Source: Hydrogenophaga sp. (GTDB lineage: Bacteria; Pseudomonadota; Gammaproteobacteria; Burkholderiales; Burkholderiaceae_C). Taken from it: DNA of 64,000 nucleotides. The stretch lies in assembly GCA_011391495.1 (NCBI GenBank), contig JAABQK010000009.1:1-64000 (forward strand). Reading direction: 5' to 3'. The position numbers were made by a program, and so were the translations under genes. A model generated the notes under the pieces. The model was not told where the DNA came from and did no database searches. It worked only from the letters and a program-made list of their open reading frames with translations. Positions 35,137 through 46,887 of this stretch are shown piece after piece. Numbering within the stretch: the stretch's first letter is position 1; every line of letters begins with the position of its first letter.

Positions 35137-36434
35137 ATGAGCTCCAAAAAAGACGCCACCCCCGCCGACCTGCAAGCCCTGCTGGGCAGCGACCACCCGC
35201 GCCGCTGGTGGCAGCGCTCCTCGCTGTGGATCGGCATCGCCGCCGTCGTGCTGGTGGCCGGCGGCTGGACCTACTGGCAGGCCCAGCAGAAAGCCAAGGC
35301 CGCGCCGGTCTACGTGACCGAGCCGCTCAAGAAGGGCGACATCACACTCACCGTGGCCGCCAACGGCACGCTGCAGCCCACCCGCTCGGTCAACATCGGC
35401 AGCGAACTCTCGGGCACGGTCAAGCGCGTGCACGTCGACGTGAACGACCGCATCCAGGCCGGGCAGGTGCTGGTGGAACTGGACACCGCCAAGCTGCTGG
35501 ACCAGGTGACGCAGTCGCGCGCCGGTCTGGCCTCGGCCCAGGCGCAGCTGGCCCAGGCGAGTGCCACGCTGAAGGAAGCGCGCGCTACGCTGGCGCGCTT
35601 CGAGGAAGTGGCCCGCCTCTCGGGCGGCAAGGTGCCCTCGGCCACCGAGCTCGACAGTGCCAAGGCGGCCGTGGAGCGTGCCGTGGCCAGCGAGGCCGCT
35701 GCCCGCGCCTCCGTCACCGAATCGCGTGCCGGCCTCGCCACCACCGAAACCAACCTCTCCAAGGCCTCGATCCGCTCGCCCATCAACGGCGTGGTGCTCA
35801 GCCGCTCGGTGGACCCGGGCAACGCCGTGGCCGCCTCGCTGCAGGCCGTGACGCTGTTTTCCGTGGCCGAAGACCTGACCCAGCTCAAGCTGGACGTCGC
35901 GGTGGACGAGGCCGACGTGGGCGCCGTGAAGGTGGACCAGAAGGCCACCTTCACCGTGAGCGCCTTCCCGACGCGCCGTTACCCGGCCACCATCAACCGC
36001 GTCGCCTTCGGCTCCACCAAGACCGACAACGTGGTCACCTACACCACCACGCTGAACGTGGACAACAGCGACCTGAGCCTGCGCCCGGGCATGACGGCCG
36101 CCGCCACCATCGTGGCCAAGGAAGCGCAGGGCGTGCTGCTGGTGCCGAACACCGCCTTGCGTTTCTCGCCCACCAGCAGCAACGGCGCCGCAGCCGCCAA
36201 CACCAGCATCCTCTCCAAGCTGATGCCGCGCCCGCCGCGCACAGCGACCAAGACCGCCGGCACCGACCGCCGCGGCGGCGGTCCGCGCCAGATCTGGGTG
36301 CTGCAGGACGGCCAGCCCGTGGCCATGTCGGTCAAGACCGGCATCAGCGATGGCCGCAACACCGAAGTCAGCGGCGAAGGCCTCTCCGAAGGCCTGGCCG
36401 TGATCACCGAACAGCGAGCGGCAGGAACCGGGTC

Positions 36435-36438
<4 letters not shown>
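35137..36438 (+). CDS. MacA-like periplasmic adaptor protein
   Basis: This 433-residue membrane-fusion protein has one N-terminal inner-membrane helix (~residues 28-47). A lipoyl/biotinyl half (LQPTRSVNIGSELSGTVKRV) comes next, followed by a long alpha-helical coiled coil (about 110-205, rich in Ala/Glu/Arg) and the second lipoyl half (IRSPINGVVLSRSVDPGNAV). A beta-barrel domain completes the fold, with RYPATINRVAFGS and LRPGMTAAATIV. It connects the inner-membrane MacB-type transporter to the outer-membrane channel. Residues ~350-385 form a Ser/Ala/Arg-rich loop not usual in MacA. Its stop overlaps the ATPase start (ATGA). Confidence 0.9.
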
Positions 36439-37215
<777 letters not shown>

Positions 37216-37226
<11 letters not shown>

Positions 37227-38424
37227 CACCCTGCTGCTCGCACTGCGTTCGATCCGCCGCAACCTGCTGCGCTCCTTCCTCACCATCCTGGGCATCGTCA
37301 TCGGCGTGAGCGCGGTGATCACCATGGTCACCGTGGGCAATGGCGCCACGCTCGCGGTGCAGAACCAGATCTCAGGCCTGGGGACCAATCTGCTGCAGGT
37401 GCGCCCCGGCCAGCGCATGGGCCCGGGCGGCAGCGGTGCCAGCGCGCCGGCCTTCAAGGAGAGCGACGGCGACGCGATCGCCGCGCAGATCGGCGGCATC
37501 GCCGCGGTGGCGCCCGAGGCGCGCAGTGGCGCGGTTCTCGTGGCCAGTGGCCGCAACTGGAGCTCCAGCGTGATCGGCAGCACCAACGAGTGGCTGACCA
37601 CCGGCAACTGGAAACTGGCCGACGGCCGCGAGTTCAGCAACGACGAGCTGCGGGCGGGCGGCGCGGTCTGCCTGATCGGCCAGACCGTGCAGCGCGAACT
37701 CTACGGCAGCACCAGCGCCGTGGGCGCGCAGTTGCGCGTGAGAGCCATGAGCTGCGAGGTCGTCGGCACCTTGCAGTCCAAGGGCCAGGGCGCCTTCGGC
37801 AACGACCAGGACGACATGGTGCTCATGCCCATCAAGACGCTGCAGCGCCGCATCACCGGGAACACCCGCGTCAACACCCTGCTGGTCTCGATGAACGACG
37901 GTGCCGACGCGACCCGCGTGACCGCCAGCCTGACCCAGCTGCTGCGCGAACGGCGCAAGCTGGCCGAAACCGACGAAGACAACTTCAACATCCTCGACAC
38001 CAAGCAGCTGGCCGAAACGCTGTCGGGCACCACCAAGATCATGACCATGCTGCTCGGCGCGGTGGCCGCGGTGAGCCTGCTGGTGGGCGGCATCGGCATC
38101 ATGAACATCATGCTGGTGAGCGTGACCGAGCGCACGCGAGAGATCGGCCTGCGCCTGGCCATCGGCGCGCTGGAGCGCGAGGTGCTGCTGCAGTTCCTGA
38201 TCGAGGCCGTGGTGCTCGCCGCACTCGGCGGGCTGATCGGCATCGTGCTGGCCACCGGCGCCTCGCTCGGCCTGTCGGCGCTGATGAGCGTGCCCTACCA
38301 GTTCAACCTGGGCGTCAACCTGCTGAGCTTCCTGTTCTCGGCCGCCATCGGCGTGCTGTTCGGCTACTTCCCGGCGCGGCGCGCGGCCCGTTTAAACCCG
38401 ATTGACGCCCTCAGGCACGAGTGA
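37216..38424 (+). CDS. MacB-type ABC transporter permease
   Basis: The 402-residue permease has one N-terminal helix (LRSFLTILGIVIGVSAVITM, ~19-38), a large periplasmic MacB_PCD domain (about 45-265) and three C-terminal FtsX-type helices. These start at VSLLVGGIGIMNIMLVSVTE and end before PARRAARLNPIDALRHE. That layout is the MacB/FtsX mechanotransmission class. Last gene of the efflux operon; only two bases separate it from the convergent purT gene, and a hairpin inside the purT 3' end may terminate it. Confidence 0.92.
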
Positions 38425-38425
38425 G

Positions 38426-38450
38426 GTCAGGCCTTGCGGGGCCTGACTTT
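38426..38450 (+). terminator. Hairpin at the end of the efflux operon, inside the purT 3' coding end
   Basis: GTCAGGCC (38426-38433) pairs perfectly with GGCCTGAC (38440-38447), with a six-base loop and three T. It begins two bases after the permease stop codon and lies within the last codons of convergent purT, so one DNA segment may serve as coding sequence and terminator. Confidence 0.5.
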
Positions 38451-39653
38451 GGACGCCGCCAGTTTCGCCTGCGTGCGCGCCACGTCCACATCGGCGTCGT
38501 GCACCAGTGCCACGCCCATGCGGCGCTTGGTGAAACTCTCGGGTTTGCCGAACAGGCGGATCTCGCTGTTGGGCACGCGCAGGGCCTCGTCCACGCCGTC
38601 GAACACGATGCCTTTGGCCTCCACGCCGCCGTAGATCACGGCGCTGGCGCCCGGGCTCTTGAGCGCAGTGTCCACCGGCAGACCAAGGATGGCGCGGGCG
38701 TGCAGCTCGAATTCGTTCTGCCACTGGGTGATCATGGTCACCATGCCGGTGTCGTGCGGGCGCGGGCTCACTTCGCTGAACCAGACCTGGTCGCCCTTCA
38801 CGAACAGTTCCACGCCGAACAGCCCCAGGCCCGAGGGCTGGCCGTCGTGGCCCATCCCGAGGTTGTCCGTCACCGCCTGGGCGATGCGGCGCGACTCGGC
38901 CAGCGCGGTCACCGTCATCGGATGCGGCTGCCAGCTCTCCACATAGTCGCCGCTCACCTGCACGTGGCCGATCGGGTCGCAGAAATGGGTCTGAATCTGG
39001 CCATCGGCCCCGAGCGCGCGCACGGTCAACTGCGTGATCTCGTAATCAAAATCGATGAAGCCTTCGACGATGATGCGGCCCGGGCCGACCCGGCCGCCCG
39101 ACATGGCGTAGTCCCAGGCCTTCTTCACATCGGCCGGTCCGTCGATCTTGCTCTGCCCCTTGCCGGACGAGCTCATCACCGGCTTGACGATGCAGGGATA
39201 GCCGATGCCGGCGTCGATCGCAGCCTGCAGTGCGTCCAGCGAGTCGCAGAACTTGTAGGGACTGGTCGGCAGGCCCAGCGTCTCGGCCGCCAGGCGGCGG
39301 ATACCCTCGCGGTCCATGGTCAGGCGCGCGGCTCGCGCCGTCGGGATCACCCGCACCACGCCAGCGGCTTCCAGCTCCTGCAGCATGGGCGTGGCAATCG
39401 CCTCGATCTCGGGCACCACCAGGTGCGGGCGCTCGGCTTCGATCAGCGCCTTGAGCTGCGCCGGATCGCTCATGGTGATGGTGCGCGCGTGGTGCGCCAC
39501 CTGCTGACCCGGCGCGTGCTCATAGCGGTCCACCGCGATGGTCTCCACGCCCAGGCGCTGCAGCGCGATCAGCACCTCCTTGCCGAGTTCGCCAGAGCCG
39601 AGCAGCATCACCTTGGTGGCAGCGGGAGAAAGGGGCGTTCCGATGGTGGTCAT
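38427..39653 (-). CDS. purT: Formate-dependent phosphoribosylglycinamide formyltransferase
   Basis: PurT makes formyl-GAR from GAR, formate and ATP in purine synthesis, without folate. The 408-residue ATP-grasp protein begins with [20 protein letters not shown] and shows [14 protein letters not shown], the ATP-binding loop MSSSGKGQS and the metal-binding block [18 protein letters not shown]. The start at 39653 has GGAA upstream. It follows psd by 26 bases on the same strand. Confidence 0.95.
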   Translation of the reverse strand: MTTIGTPLSPAATKVMLLGSGELGKEVLIALQRLGVETIAVDRYEHAPGQQVAHHARTITMSDPAQLKALIEAERPHLVVPEIEAIATPMLQELEAAGVVRVIPTARAARLTMDREGIRRLAAETLGLPTSPYKFCDSLDALQAAIDAGIGYPCIVKPVMSSSGKGQSKIDGPADVKKAWDYAMSGGRVGPGRIIVEGFIDFDYEITQLTVRALGADGQIQTHFCDPIGHVQVSGDYVESWQPHPMTVTALAESRRIAQAVTDNLGMGHDGQPSGLGLFGVELFVKGDQVWFSEVSPRPHDTGMVTMITQWQNEFELHARAILGLPVDTALKSPGASAVIYGGVEAKGIVFDGVDEALRVPNSEIRLFGKPESFTKRRMGVALVHDADVDVARTQAKLAASKVRPRKA

Positions 39654-39679
39654 AAGGTTTCCGCAATCCATGAAAAAAA

Positions 39680-40543
39680 TCAAACGGCCTGGCCCATGGC
39701 ATCACCCATGCGCACGCCCTGCCCAGGCGTCCACTGCGGGTTGAAGGCGATGGTGTCTTGGGGCCAGAGCATGACGACGGTGGAGCCGAGCAGGAAGCTG
39801 CCCATTTCCTCGCCACGGCGCAAGACGAAGGCCGGGTCGTCATAGGTCCATTCACGCACCTGGCCCGGGCGCGGCGGATTCACCACGCCGTGCCACACGG
39901 TGGACATGCTGCCGACGATGGTGGCCCCCACAAGCACCTGCACGAAGGGGCGCGTCTGGCCGCTCGTGCCGTGCGGCATGTCGAACACACAGACCACCCG
40001 CTCGTTGCGCGCAAACAGCCCGGGCACGCCTTTCGCCGTCGCCGGGTTGACCGAGAACAGGTCACCCGGCACATGGATCATGCGGCGCAGACGTGCTTCG
40101 GCCGGCATGTGGATGCGGTGGTAATCCCTGGGACTGAGGTACAGCGTGGCAAACGCGCCGTCTTCGAACAGCGCGGCCAGCGCTGCATCACCGCCCACCA
40201 GCGCCTGGGTGCTGTAGCGGTGACCCTTGGCCTGGAAGATCTGGTCGCGCTCGATCGCACCGTACTGGCTGATGGCACCGTCCACCGGGCAGACGTAGTC
40301 GGCCCGGGCCAGCGGACGCACCCCGGGCTTGAGGGAACGGGTGAAAAATTCGTTGAAGCTGGCGTAGCTGCGCACATCCGGGTTGGCCGCTTCGTCCATG
40401 TCGACACCGTAACGGCGCACGAACCAGCGGATCAGCGCGTGCGTGAACCGCCCCGCACGCAGGCCGGCGATGTAACCGGCGAACACGGTGAGGGCCCGCT
40501 TGGGCAGCAGGTATTGCAGGAGAACGGCAGGGGACAGAGGCAC
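39680..40543 (-). CDS. psd: Phosphatidylserine decarboxylase
   Basis: Psd converts phosphatidylserine to phosphatidylethanolamine at the inner membrane. It is a proenzyme that self-cleaves at LGST to make a pyruvoyl group; [10 protein letters not shown] is present close to the C terminus. Other family blocks are [39 protein letters not shown] and PGDLFSVN. The start is GTG at 40543, chosen because homologues start at [14 protein letters not shown]; the upstream frame has no homology. The product is 287 residues, typical. It diverges from the exporter ATPase gene. Confidence 0.93.
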   Translation of the reverse strand: MPLSPAVLLQYLLPKRALTVFAGYIAGLRAGRFTHALIRWFVRRYGVDMDEAANPDVRSYASFNEFFTRSLKPGVRPLARADYVCPVDGAISQYGAIERDQIFQAKGHRYSTQALVGGDAALAALFEDGAFATLYLSPRDYHRIHMPAEARLRRMIHVPGDLFSVNPATAKGVPGLFARNERVVCVFDMPHGTSGQTRPFVQVLVGATIVGSMSTVWHGVVNPPRPGQVREWTYDDPAFVLRRGEEMGSFLLGSTVVMLWPQDTIAFNPQWTPGQGVRMGDAMGQAV

Positions 40544-40666
40544 GTCAGGGGATCGCCAATGGCGGCAAGAAAAACAACCGATCGGAAGCCAGCCATTGTA
40601 TGTAGGGCCGCCATCGGCCATTTCCACCCCCCAACCCAGGTGCCCGGGCAGGCACAATCCGATCGC

Positions 40667-41602
<936 letters not shown>

Positions 41603-41603
41603 C

Positions 41604-42434
41604 ATGAAAACAACCGCCGTGGCCACAACCCCTTCACACTGGGCTGCACCCAGGCTCTCGGGCCGATGGTGGCCGGTGTTCCTGCGCAACCTGCTGGTCT
41701 GGAAAAAGCTCGCCATTCCCAGCCTGGTGGGCAACATCGCCGAGCCGCTGATGTGGCTGGTGGCCTTTGGCTACGGCATGGGCGCGCTGGTGGGGCAGAT
41801 CACCCTGAGCACGCCACAGGGCGAGGTGGCGGTGCCCTACATCCTGTTTCTGGCCAGCGGCAGCATCTGCATGAGCGCCATGAACGCCGCCAGCTTCGAA
41901 GCGCTGTATTCGGCTTTCTCGCGCATGCACGTGCAGAAGACCTGGGATAGCATCATGAACGCGCCGGTGAGCCTGGACGATGTGGTGCTGGCCGAGATGC
42001 TGTGGGCCGGCTTCAAGGCGCTGTTTTCCGTCACGGCCATCATGGGCGTGATGCTCGCGCTGGGCATCAGCCATTCACCCAAGCTCTTGCTGGCCTGGCC
42101 GGTGCTGCTCGGTGTGGGCATCACGTTCTCGTGCATCGCCCTGGTGTTCAACGCCCTGGCCCAGGGCTATGACTTCTTCACCTACTACTTCACGCTGTTC
42201 CTGACCCCGATGATGTTCCTCTCCGGGGTGTTCTTCCCGCGGGAACAGCTGCCCGGGGTGGTGCGCGCCATTTCAGACTGGCTGCCGCTCACCAACGCGG
42301 TGGAGCTGGTCAGACCGCTGTTCATGGACCAATGGCCCGAACACATCTGGCTGCATGCCGCGGTGCTGCTGGTCTACGCGCTGGCCGCCTTCTGGCTGGC
42401 ACTGGCGCTGACCCGCAAGCGGTTCGCTCGCTGA
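41604..42434 (+). CDS. NodJ-like ABC-2 type permease
   Basis: The 276-residue integral membrane protein has six predicted helices and the NodJ pattern VWKKLAIPSLVGNIAEPLMW near the N terminus. YILFLASGSICMSAMNAASFEA and the C-terminal GVFFPREQLPGVVRAISDWLPLTNAVELVRP-type segment (GVFFPREQLPG and WLPLTNAVELVRP) follow. It supplies the membrane channel for the NodI-like ATPase. Both genes are tightly linked and probably co-translated. Confidence 0.92.
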   Translation: MKTTAVATTPSHWAAPRLSGRWWPVFLRNLLVWKKLAIPSLVGNIAEPLMWLVAFGYGMGALVGQITLSTPQGEVAVPYILFLASGSICMSAMNAASFEALYSAFSRMHVQKTWDSIMNAPVSLDDVVLAEMLWAGFKALFSVTAIMGVMLALGISHSPKLLLAWPVLLGVGITFSCIALVFNALAQGYDFFTYYFTLFLTPMMFLSGVFFPREQLPGVVRAISDWLPLTNAVELVRPLFMDQWPEHIWLHAAVLLVYALAAFWLALALTRKRFAR

Positions 42435-42701
42435 TCAGTGCACGGCGTGGATGGCGGGTTGCGCATCGGCGTAGTACTCCACGCCCGAGTCCATGAACTC
42501 TTCGGCGTCGATCACGGCGTCGTAATCGCGCAAGGCGATGCGGTCGATGCCGTGGGTCTTAGGGATCAGTGGCTTGTCCAGCGGGCGGCAGATGCGCTGG
42601 CGCAGGCCACGCAGGTTCGTGCTGCCTTCCATGGCACTGATCACGGCTTCCGGATCGAGCATCAGAACGAAGGGGTTGAGGCGGCTGTGGATGGAGTTCA
42701 T
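42435..42701 (-). CDS. Small conserved hypothetical protein
   Basis: The 88-residue protein opens with MNSIHSRLNPFVLMLDPEAV and contains LRQRICRPLDKPLIPK followed by an acidic C terminus (DAEEFMDSGVEYY). I recognise this as a short family common in Comamonadaceae but know no function for it. No membrane helix, signal or metal motif is visible. The ATG at 42701 has an AAGGA site. It follows an AT-rich region (42702-42883) that probably holds its promoter, and converges with the NodJ-like gene with no spacer. Confidence 0.75.
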   Translation of the reverse strand: MNSIHSRLNPFVLMLDPEAVISAMEGSTNLRGLRQRICRPLDKPLIPKTHGIDRIALRDYDAVIDAEEFMDSGVEYYADAQPAIHAVH

Positions 42702-42883
42702 GGCGGTGTCCTTGGGAGAAAGCAGTTGAAAACAATGTGTGTGTCGATGTGTCAAACTGTATTCAAGCTGTTTCAAGACGTTAAGTCGGCGCACCACCAT
42801 TCACGCTGTAGGAAGTTGCCTGACAAGCGGTCAGATGGCCGGGAAACACCCCGCTTTTCCCGGTCGTGCAGCCCGTCTCCCTC

Positions 42884-44011
42884 TCAGACCGGCCCGCTGC
42901 GCAGCGCCTGCACGCTGGCGGCCACCACGCCCTGCACGCTGCCACTCTGGGCAAACTGTTTGCGCAGGTAGGTGGCGTGGTTGCCGTCGCGCGCGGCGGC
43001 GCGCTCGATCTCGTCAAGCGCCGCCTGTGACTGCAGCGCATCGGCGTGCGGCCCGAGGTGACGCAGCGTGGCCAGGATGTCCTCGCGGATGCTGATCTGC
43101 TCGCGGGTCTTGGGATTGACCATCATGCCGTCGAGTCCGAAGCGGCAGGCCTGGAAGCGGTTGTAGGTGTAGACGAGGTAGTCGTCTTCCTCGGGTGGCG
43201 GCTCTCGGCGCTCCAGCAGGTGCCGGCAGAGCGCCTGCAGGTAGCAGGCGAGGCCCGCGGCACGCTCCACCGTCAGCGGCGTGTCGCACACGCGCAGTTC
43301 GATGGTGCCGTACTCGGGCTTGGGCCGGATGTCCCAGTAGAAGTCCTTCATGGACTTGACCACGCCGGTCGACTCCATCTTGGTGAAGTACACGTTGGCG
43401 AACTCGTCCCAGCTCAGCGTGAACGGCGCGCGGCCGCTGAGTGGAAACGCAAACACCGAATTCAGCCGCGCCGAGTCGAACAGCGTGTCCACCCCCTGGA
43501 AAAAGGGCGACGAGGCCGACAGCGCGATGAAGTGCGGAACATAACGGTTCAGCGAGTGCAGCAGGAACAGCGCCTCGTCGGGCGATGCGCAGCCGATGTG
43601 CACGTGCTGGCCGAACACGGTGAACTGCTTGGCCAGGTAGCCGTACAGACCCGACAGCTGCTCGAAGCGGGGCTTGGAAAAGATGCGCTGCTCGAACCAG
43701 CGCTGGAACGGGTGGGTGCCGCCTCCGGCGATTTCGATGTTGAGCCGGTCGCATGCGCTCACCAGCGTGTCGCGGATCTCGCGCAGCTGGGCCAGCAGGG
43801 AGCCATGCCCGGTCTGGATGTCGGTGGCAATCTCGATCATGCTCTGCGTCATCTCGGGCGTGACCACCCCCGGAAAGGGCTTGCGCCGCAGCAGCTCCAG
43901 CAGGTCGTTGGCGCTGCTGGAGAGGTCCATGTCGTAGGTGTTCACGAGCTGCAACTCCAGCTCCACGCCCATGGTCAGGGATTTTGATGACTTGAAGGTT
44001 TCCAGCGGCAT
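42884..44011 (-). CDS. YbdK-type carboxylate-amine ligase (glutamate-cysteine ligase 2 family)
   Basis: The 375-residue protein has the GCS2 opening [20 protein letters not shown] (13-32), [30 protein letters not shown] and the block [19 protein letters not shown] with the metal/substrate His residues. YbdK enzymes have weak glutamate-cysteine ligase activity; the physiological reaction is unclear. It lies three bases downstream of the antiporter gene stop on the same strand, so the two are likely co-transcribed, which recalls the link of glutathione to Kef-type efflux (inference). Confidence 0.9.
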   Translation of the reverse strand: MPLETFKSSKSLTMGVELELQLVNTYDMDLSSSANDLLELLRRKPFPGVVTPEMTQSMIEIATDIQTGHGSLLAQLREIRDTLVSACDRLNIEIAGGGTHPFQRWFEQRIFSKPRFEQLSGLYGYLAKQFTVFGQHVHIGCASPDEALFLLHSLNRYVPHFIALSASSPFFQGVDTLFDSARLNSVFAFPLSGRAPFTLSWDEFANVYFTKMESTGVVKSMKDFYWDIRPKPEYGTIELRVCDTPLTVERAAGLACYLQALCRHLLERREPPPEEDDYLVYTYNRFQACRFGLDGMMVNPKTREQISIREDILATLRHLGPHADALQSQAALDEIERAAARDGNHATYLRKQFAQSGSVQGVVAASVQALRSGPV

Positions 44012-44014
44012 CGT

Positions 44015-45205
44015 TCAGTTCTCTTTCGTGACGTGGGTTTCGTGCGCCGCCATCAGGCTGCGCTGGGTGACCAGCGGGCCCAGCAGTTCCTGCACCAGCA
44101 TCATGCCGGCCATGACCGCCAGCGCCTGGGACGCCGGCTCGAAGCCGGTCTCGCGGGTCTGCTCCAGCAACAGGATGGCAAAGGCCGACATCGGGGTGAG
44201 CGCCAGACCGGTGAGCAGGCCTTTGCGCTCGGTGCTGCCGGACAGGCGCGCCGCCGCCACGCTGCAGCCCACCTTGGACGCGGTGCGCACCCCGATCAGC
44301 GCCAGTCCCAGCAGCAGGCCGCCCCACACGGCGTTCCAGTCAAGCAGCGAGGCAATGTAGACGAACAGGAAGAGGTTGAGCAGGTCGCCCGCGGTTCCGA
44401 AGCCGCGTTGCGCGTTGGTGAGGTGCACGCGGCGCTCGCGCGCCACGATGCCAAAGCTGAGCGCGGCCAGCAGCGGCGAGAGCTTGAACCCGTAGGCCAT
44501 GGTGGTCAGCAAGACCACGGCCAGCGCGAACACCACGGTCACGTCGCGCTCCTGCACGCGCTGCGACCGCAGCAGCCACGGAGCGGCCACACCCAGCAAG
44601 GCGCCACCCGCCACCGAGGTGAGCAACACGTGGATGCTGCCAAAAGACGCCAGAACCAGATCGCCCGAGGTGCTCAGGTGCCAGTAGCCAACCACCAGCT
44701 TGAGCGCGAGCACCGACACCAGGCAGTTGATGGCGCACAGGTGCATGACACGCTCGGTCACCTGGCCGGCACTGCGCAGTTCGTTGGCCACCCGCACAAT
44801 GCCCGCTGGCGAAGCGGACACCGACAGCGCTGCGATGACGAGCCGAACATCGGTCGCAAGCTCCCACCAGCCACTGGCCCAGTACACCGCCACAAAGGTC
44901 ACCACTGACTCCAGCAACCCGAGCAGCAGGACCCAGGGGTTGTGCCGGAACCAGCGCAGGTTGATCCGGTAGCCGAGTTCGAACAGCACCAGCGAGAGCG
45001 CCACATTGGCCAGGAACGGCAGGCCGGGCACATCGGTCGTCAGACCCGGCAGGTTCCCCAGGCTGGCGAACAGGCCCACGGCCACGTAGCTGCTGACCCG
45101 CGGAATCTGCCACGCCTCGTGCAGACGCTCGCCCAGAAACCAGGCCAGCAGCAGGACCAACGGCCAGGCCATGGACTGGAGCAGGAAAGAAAAATCAAAG
45201 ACCAT
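44015..45205 (-). CDS. Cation:proton antiporter (KefB/CPA2-like)
   Basis: The 396-residue protein has about 11-12 membrane helices and the CPA2 antiporter pattern: WFLGERLHEAWQIPRVSSYV, LFASLGNLPGLTTD and SVSASPAGIVRVANELRSAG around the crossover helices. VHLTNAQRGFGTAGDLLNLF and LTPMSAFAILLLEQT complete it. It lacks the C-terminal RCK/TrkA-N domain of KefB/KefC. The start at 45205 has AGGAG nine bases upstream. The YbdK-type ligase gene follows at once. Confidence 0.87.
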   Translation of the reverse strand: MVFDFSFLLQSMAWPLVLLLAWFLGERLHEAWQIPRVSSYVAVGLFASLGNLPGLTTDVPGLPFLANVALSLVLFELGYRINLRWFRHNPWVLLLGLLESVVTFVAVYWASGWWELATDVRLVIAALSVSASPAGIVRVANELRSAGQVTERVMHLCAINCLVSVLALKLVVGYWHLSTSGDLVLASFGSIHVLLTSVAGGALLGVAAPWLLRSQRVQERDVTVVFALAVVLLTTMAYGFKLSPLLAALSFGIVARERRVHLTNAQRGFGTAGDLLNLFLFVYIASLLDWNAVWGGLLLGLALIGVRTASKVGCSVAAARLSGSTERKGLLTGLALTPMSAFAILLLEQTRETGFEPASQALAVMAGMMLVQELLGPLVTQRSLMAAHETHVTKEN

Positions 45206-45303
45206 CGGCAAACACTCCTGGGGGGTCAAAAAAGTCCGGGGGGGTGTGTTTAACACCCCATCCGCCACAGGGCAAGCCAAAAACCCGCAACGCCGAGCGA
45301 TTA

Positions 45304-45336
45304 CATGTGCACATGCGGTACACATGCGGTACACAT
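45304..45336 (+). repeat. Palindrome and 11-bp tandem repeats before the DUF2059 gene
   Basis: CATGTGCACATG (45304-45315) is a 12-bp palindrome that runs into ACATGCGGTAC repeated twice in tandem (45311-45321 and 45322-45332) plus a partial third copy. It ends about 30 bases before the DUF2059 start and may hold operator half-sites on one face of the helix. Confidence 0.55.
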
Positions 45337-45366
45337 TTCAGAAACAGCTTGTGGTTAACATGGCCC

Positions 45367-45945
45367 ATGACCATTCAGACCCTCAAACTTCCATCGCTGG
45401 CCCTGGCCCTGCTTCTGGCTGCGGGCAGCGCCTTCACGCAGACCGCGGCTCCCGCCCCCTCCAGCCCCGCCAAAAAGGAACTGGTGGCACGCATCATCAA
45501 ACTGCAGCAGCCCAGCATCGAATCCCTGGCACGGCAACTGGCCGAACAGCCCGCGGCCCAGTTGCTGAGCCGCGCCGGCGCTGCCCTGCCGTCGCGCGTG
45601 GCCGCTGACAAGCGGGAGGCTGTGGCCAAGGAGATCCAGGCCGATGCTAAAAAGTACGCCGACGAAGCGGTGCCGCTGGTGCGTGCCCGCGCCCTCAAGC
45701 TGGCACCCACCACGGTAGGTTCCGTGCTGGAAACCAAGCTGTCGGAAGAGGAGCTCACGCAGGTCGTGGCGCTGCTGGAATCACCGGCCTATAAGAAATA
45801 CATGGAGCTCACCGACGACATGCAGAATGCGCTGCTGGAAAAGCTGGTGGCCGACACGCGCGGCACCATCGAACCCAAGGTCAAGGCCCTGGAAGCCAGC
45901 ATCGGCAAGCGGCTGGGCTTGCCCGCCACCCCGCCCGCCAAATAA
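45367..45945 (+). CDS. Secreted DUF2059 domain protein
   Basis: The 192-residue protein has a signal peptide (hydrophobic LPSLALALLLAAGSAFTQT, cleavage near residue 25). A helical DUF2059 domain follows with KKELVARIIKLQQPSIE, VAKEIQADAKKYADEAVPLV and LSEEELTQVVALLESPAYKKY. It is probably periplasmic. Function is unknown in the family. The ATG at 45367 was chosen for the signal peptide; the open frame extends upstream without homology. It diverges from the antiporter gene, and direct repeats lie in between. Confidence 0.85.
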   Translation: MTIQTLKLPSLALALLLAAGSAFTQTAAPAPSSPAKKELVARIIKLQQPSIESLARQLAEQPAAQLLSRAGAALPSRVAADKREAVAKEIQADAKKYADEAVPLVRARALKLAPTTVGSVLETKLSEEELTQVVALLESPAYKKYMELTDDMQNALLEKLVADTRGTIEPKVKALEASIGKRLGLPATPPAK

Positions 45946-45996
45946 GCCAGCCCACCCCGCAAGGGGGGCAGCCCGCGGCCTGGACCCACACCGGGC

Positions 45997-46887
45997 TCAG
46001 GGCGCGGGATCGGCGCTGAAGCGCTGGGACAGTTCCTGCAGATTCAGCTCATCCAGCACCTGTTGCAACCGTTCGCGCGCATGGGTCTGCTGGCTGGCAC
46101 GGATCGGCCCGGTGCGGCTGGCCAGGATCAGCTCGTTCTTCATCGAGTGCTCCCAGCCCACCAGCTCGGTCACCGTCACGCTGTAACCGTGCGCCTCGAG
46201 TTGCAGGCAGCGCAGCACGTTGGTGATCTGGCTGCCAAATTCGCGCGTGTGCAGCGGATGACGCCACAGCTCGGCCAGCGGCGTGCGCGACAGGGAAAGC
46301 GCCTTGTTCCGGCGCATCACGCCCGCCACTTCGGCCTGGCAGCACGGCACCAGCACCATGTGGCGCGCCTGCTTGGCCAGGCCAAAGGCGATCGCGTCGT
46401 CGGTCGCGGTGTCGCAGGCGTGCAGCGCGGTCACCACGTCGATCTTGGGCGGCAGCGCCGGGTGCGTGAGCGCCTGCTGCACCGTGGTGGCGAGGAAACG
46501 CATGCGCTGAAAGCCCAGCCGCCGCGCGAGCGCCTCCGACTTCTCCACCAGTTCGGCGCGCGCTTCCACGCCATAGACCCAGCCCACCGGTTTCGACTTG
46601 AAGAACAGGTCGTACAGGATGAAACCCAGGTAGGACTTGCCTGCGCCGTGGTCGGCCAGCGTCACGTCGCCGCGCTCCTTCAGCACCTCGGCCAGCAGCG
46701 GCTCGATGAACTGCACCAGGTGGTAGACCTGCTTGAGCTTGCGCCGGGTGTCTTGGTTGAGCTTGCCCTCACGGGTGAGGATGTGCAACTCCTGCAGCAA
46801 CTCGACCGACTGGCCTTCGCGCAGCTCGGGCAGCTGTTCCTGCAGCGTCTTCTGGGGCGCTTTCTGGGGTGTCTTGGCGGATTTCAC
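45997..46887 (-). CDS. SAM-dependent methyltransferase (Methyltransf_32/GSTCD-like)
   Basis: The 296-residue protein has a Lys/Gln-rich N terminus, then LADHGAGKSYLGFILYDLFF as SAM motif I (~98-117), VYGVEARAELVEKSEALARR as motif II, DVVTALHACDTATDDAI as motif IV and VLVPCCQAEVAGVM. The HACDTA and PCC elements are characteristic of the Methyltransf_32 family found in GSTCD and METTL25-like proteins. Substrate unknown; RNA is possible. Its start overlaps the K+ channel stop by four bases. Confidence 0.87.
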   Translation of the reverse strand: MKSAKTPQKAPQKTLQEQLPELREGQSVELLQELHILTREGKLNQDTRRKLKQVYHLVQFIEPLLAEVLKERGDVTLADHGAGKSYLGFILYDLFFKSKPVGWVYGVEARAELVEKSEALARRLGFQRMRFLATTVQQALTHPALPPKIDVVTALHACDTATDDAIAFGLAKQARHMVLVPCCQAEVAGVMRRNKALSLSRTPLAELWRHPLHTREFGSQITNVLRCLQLEAHGYSVTVTELVGWEHSMKNELILASRTGPIRASQQTHARERLQQVLDELNLQELSQRFSADPAP

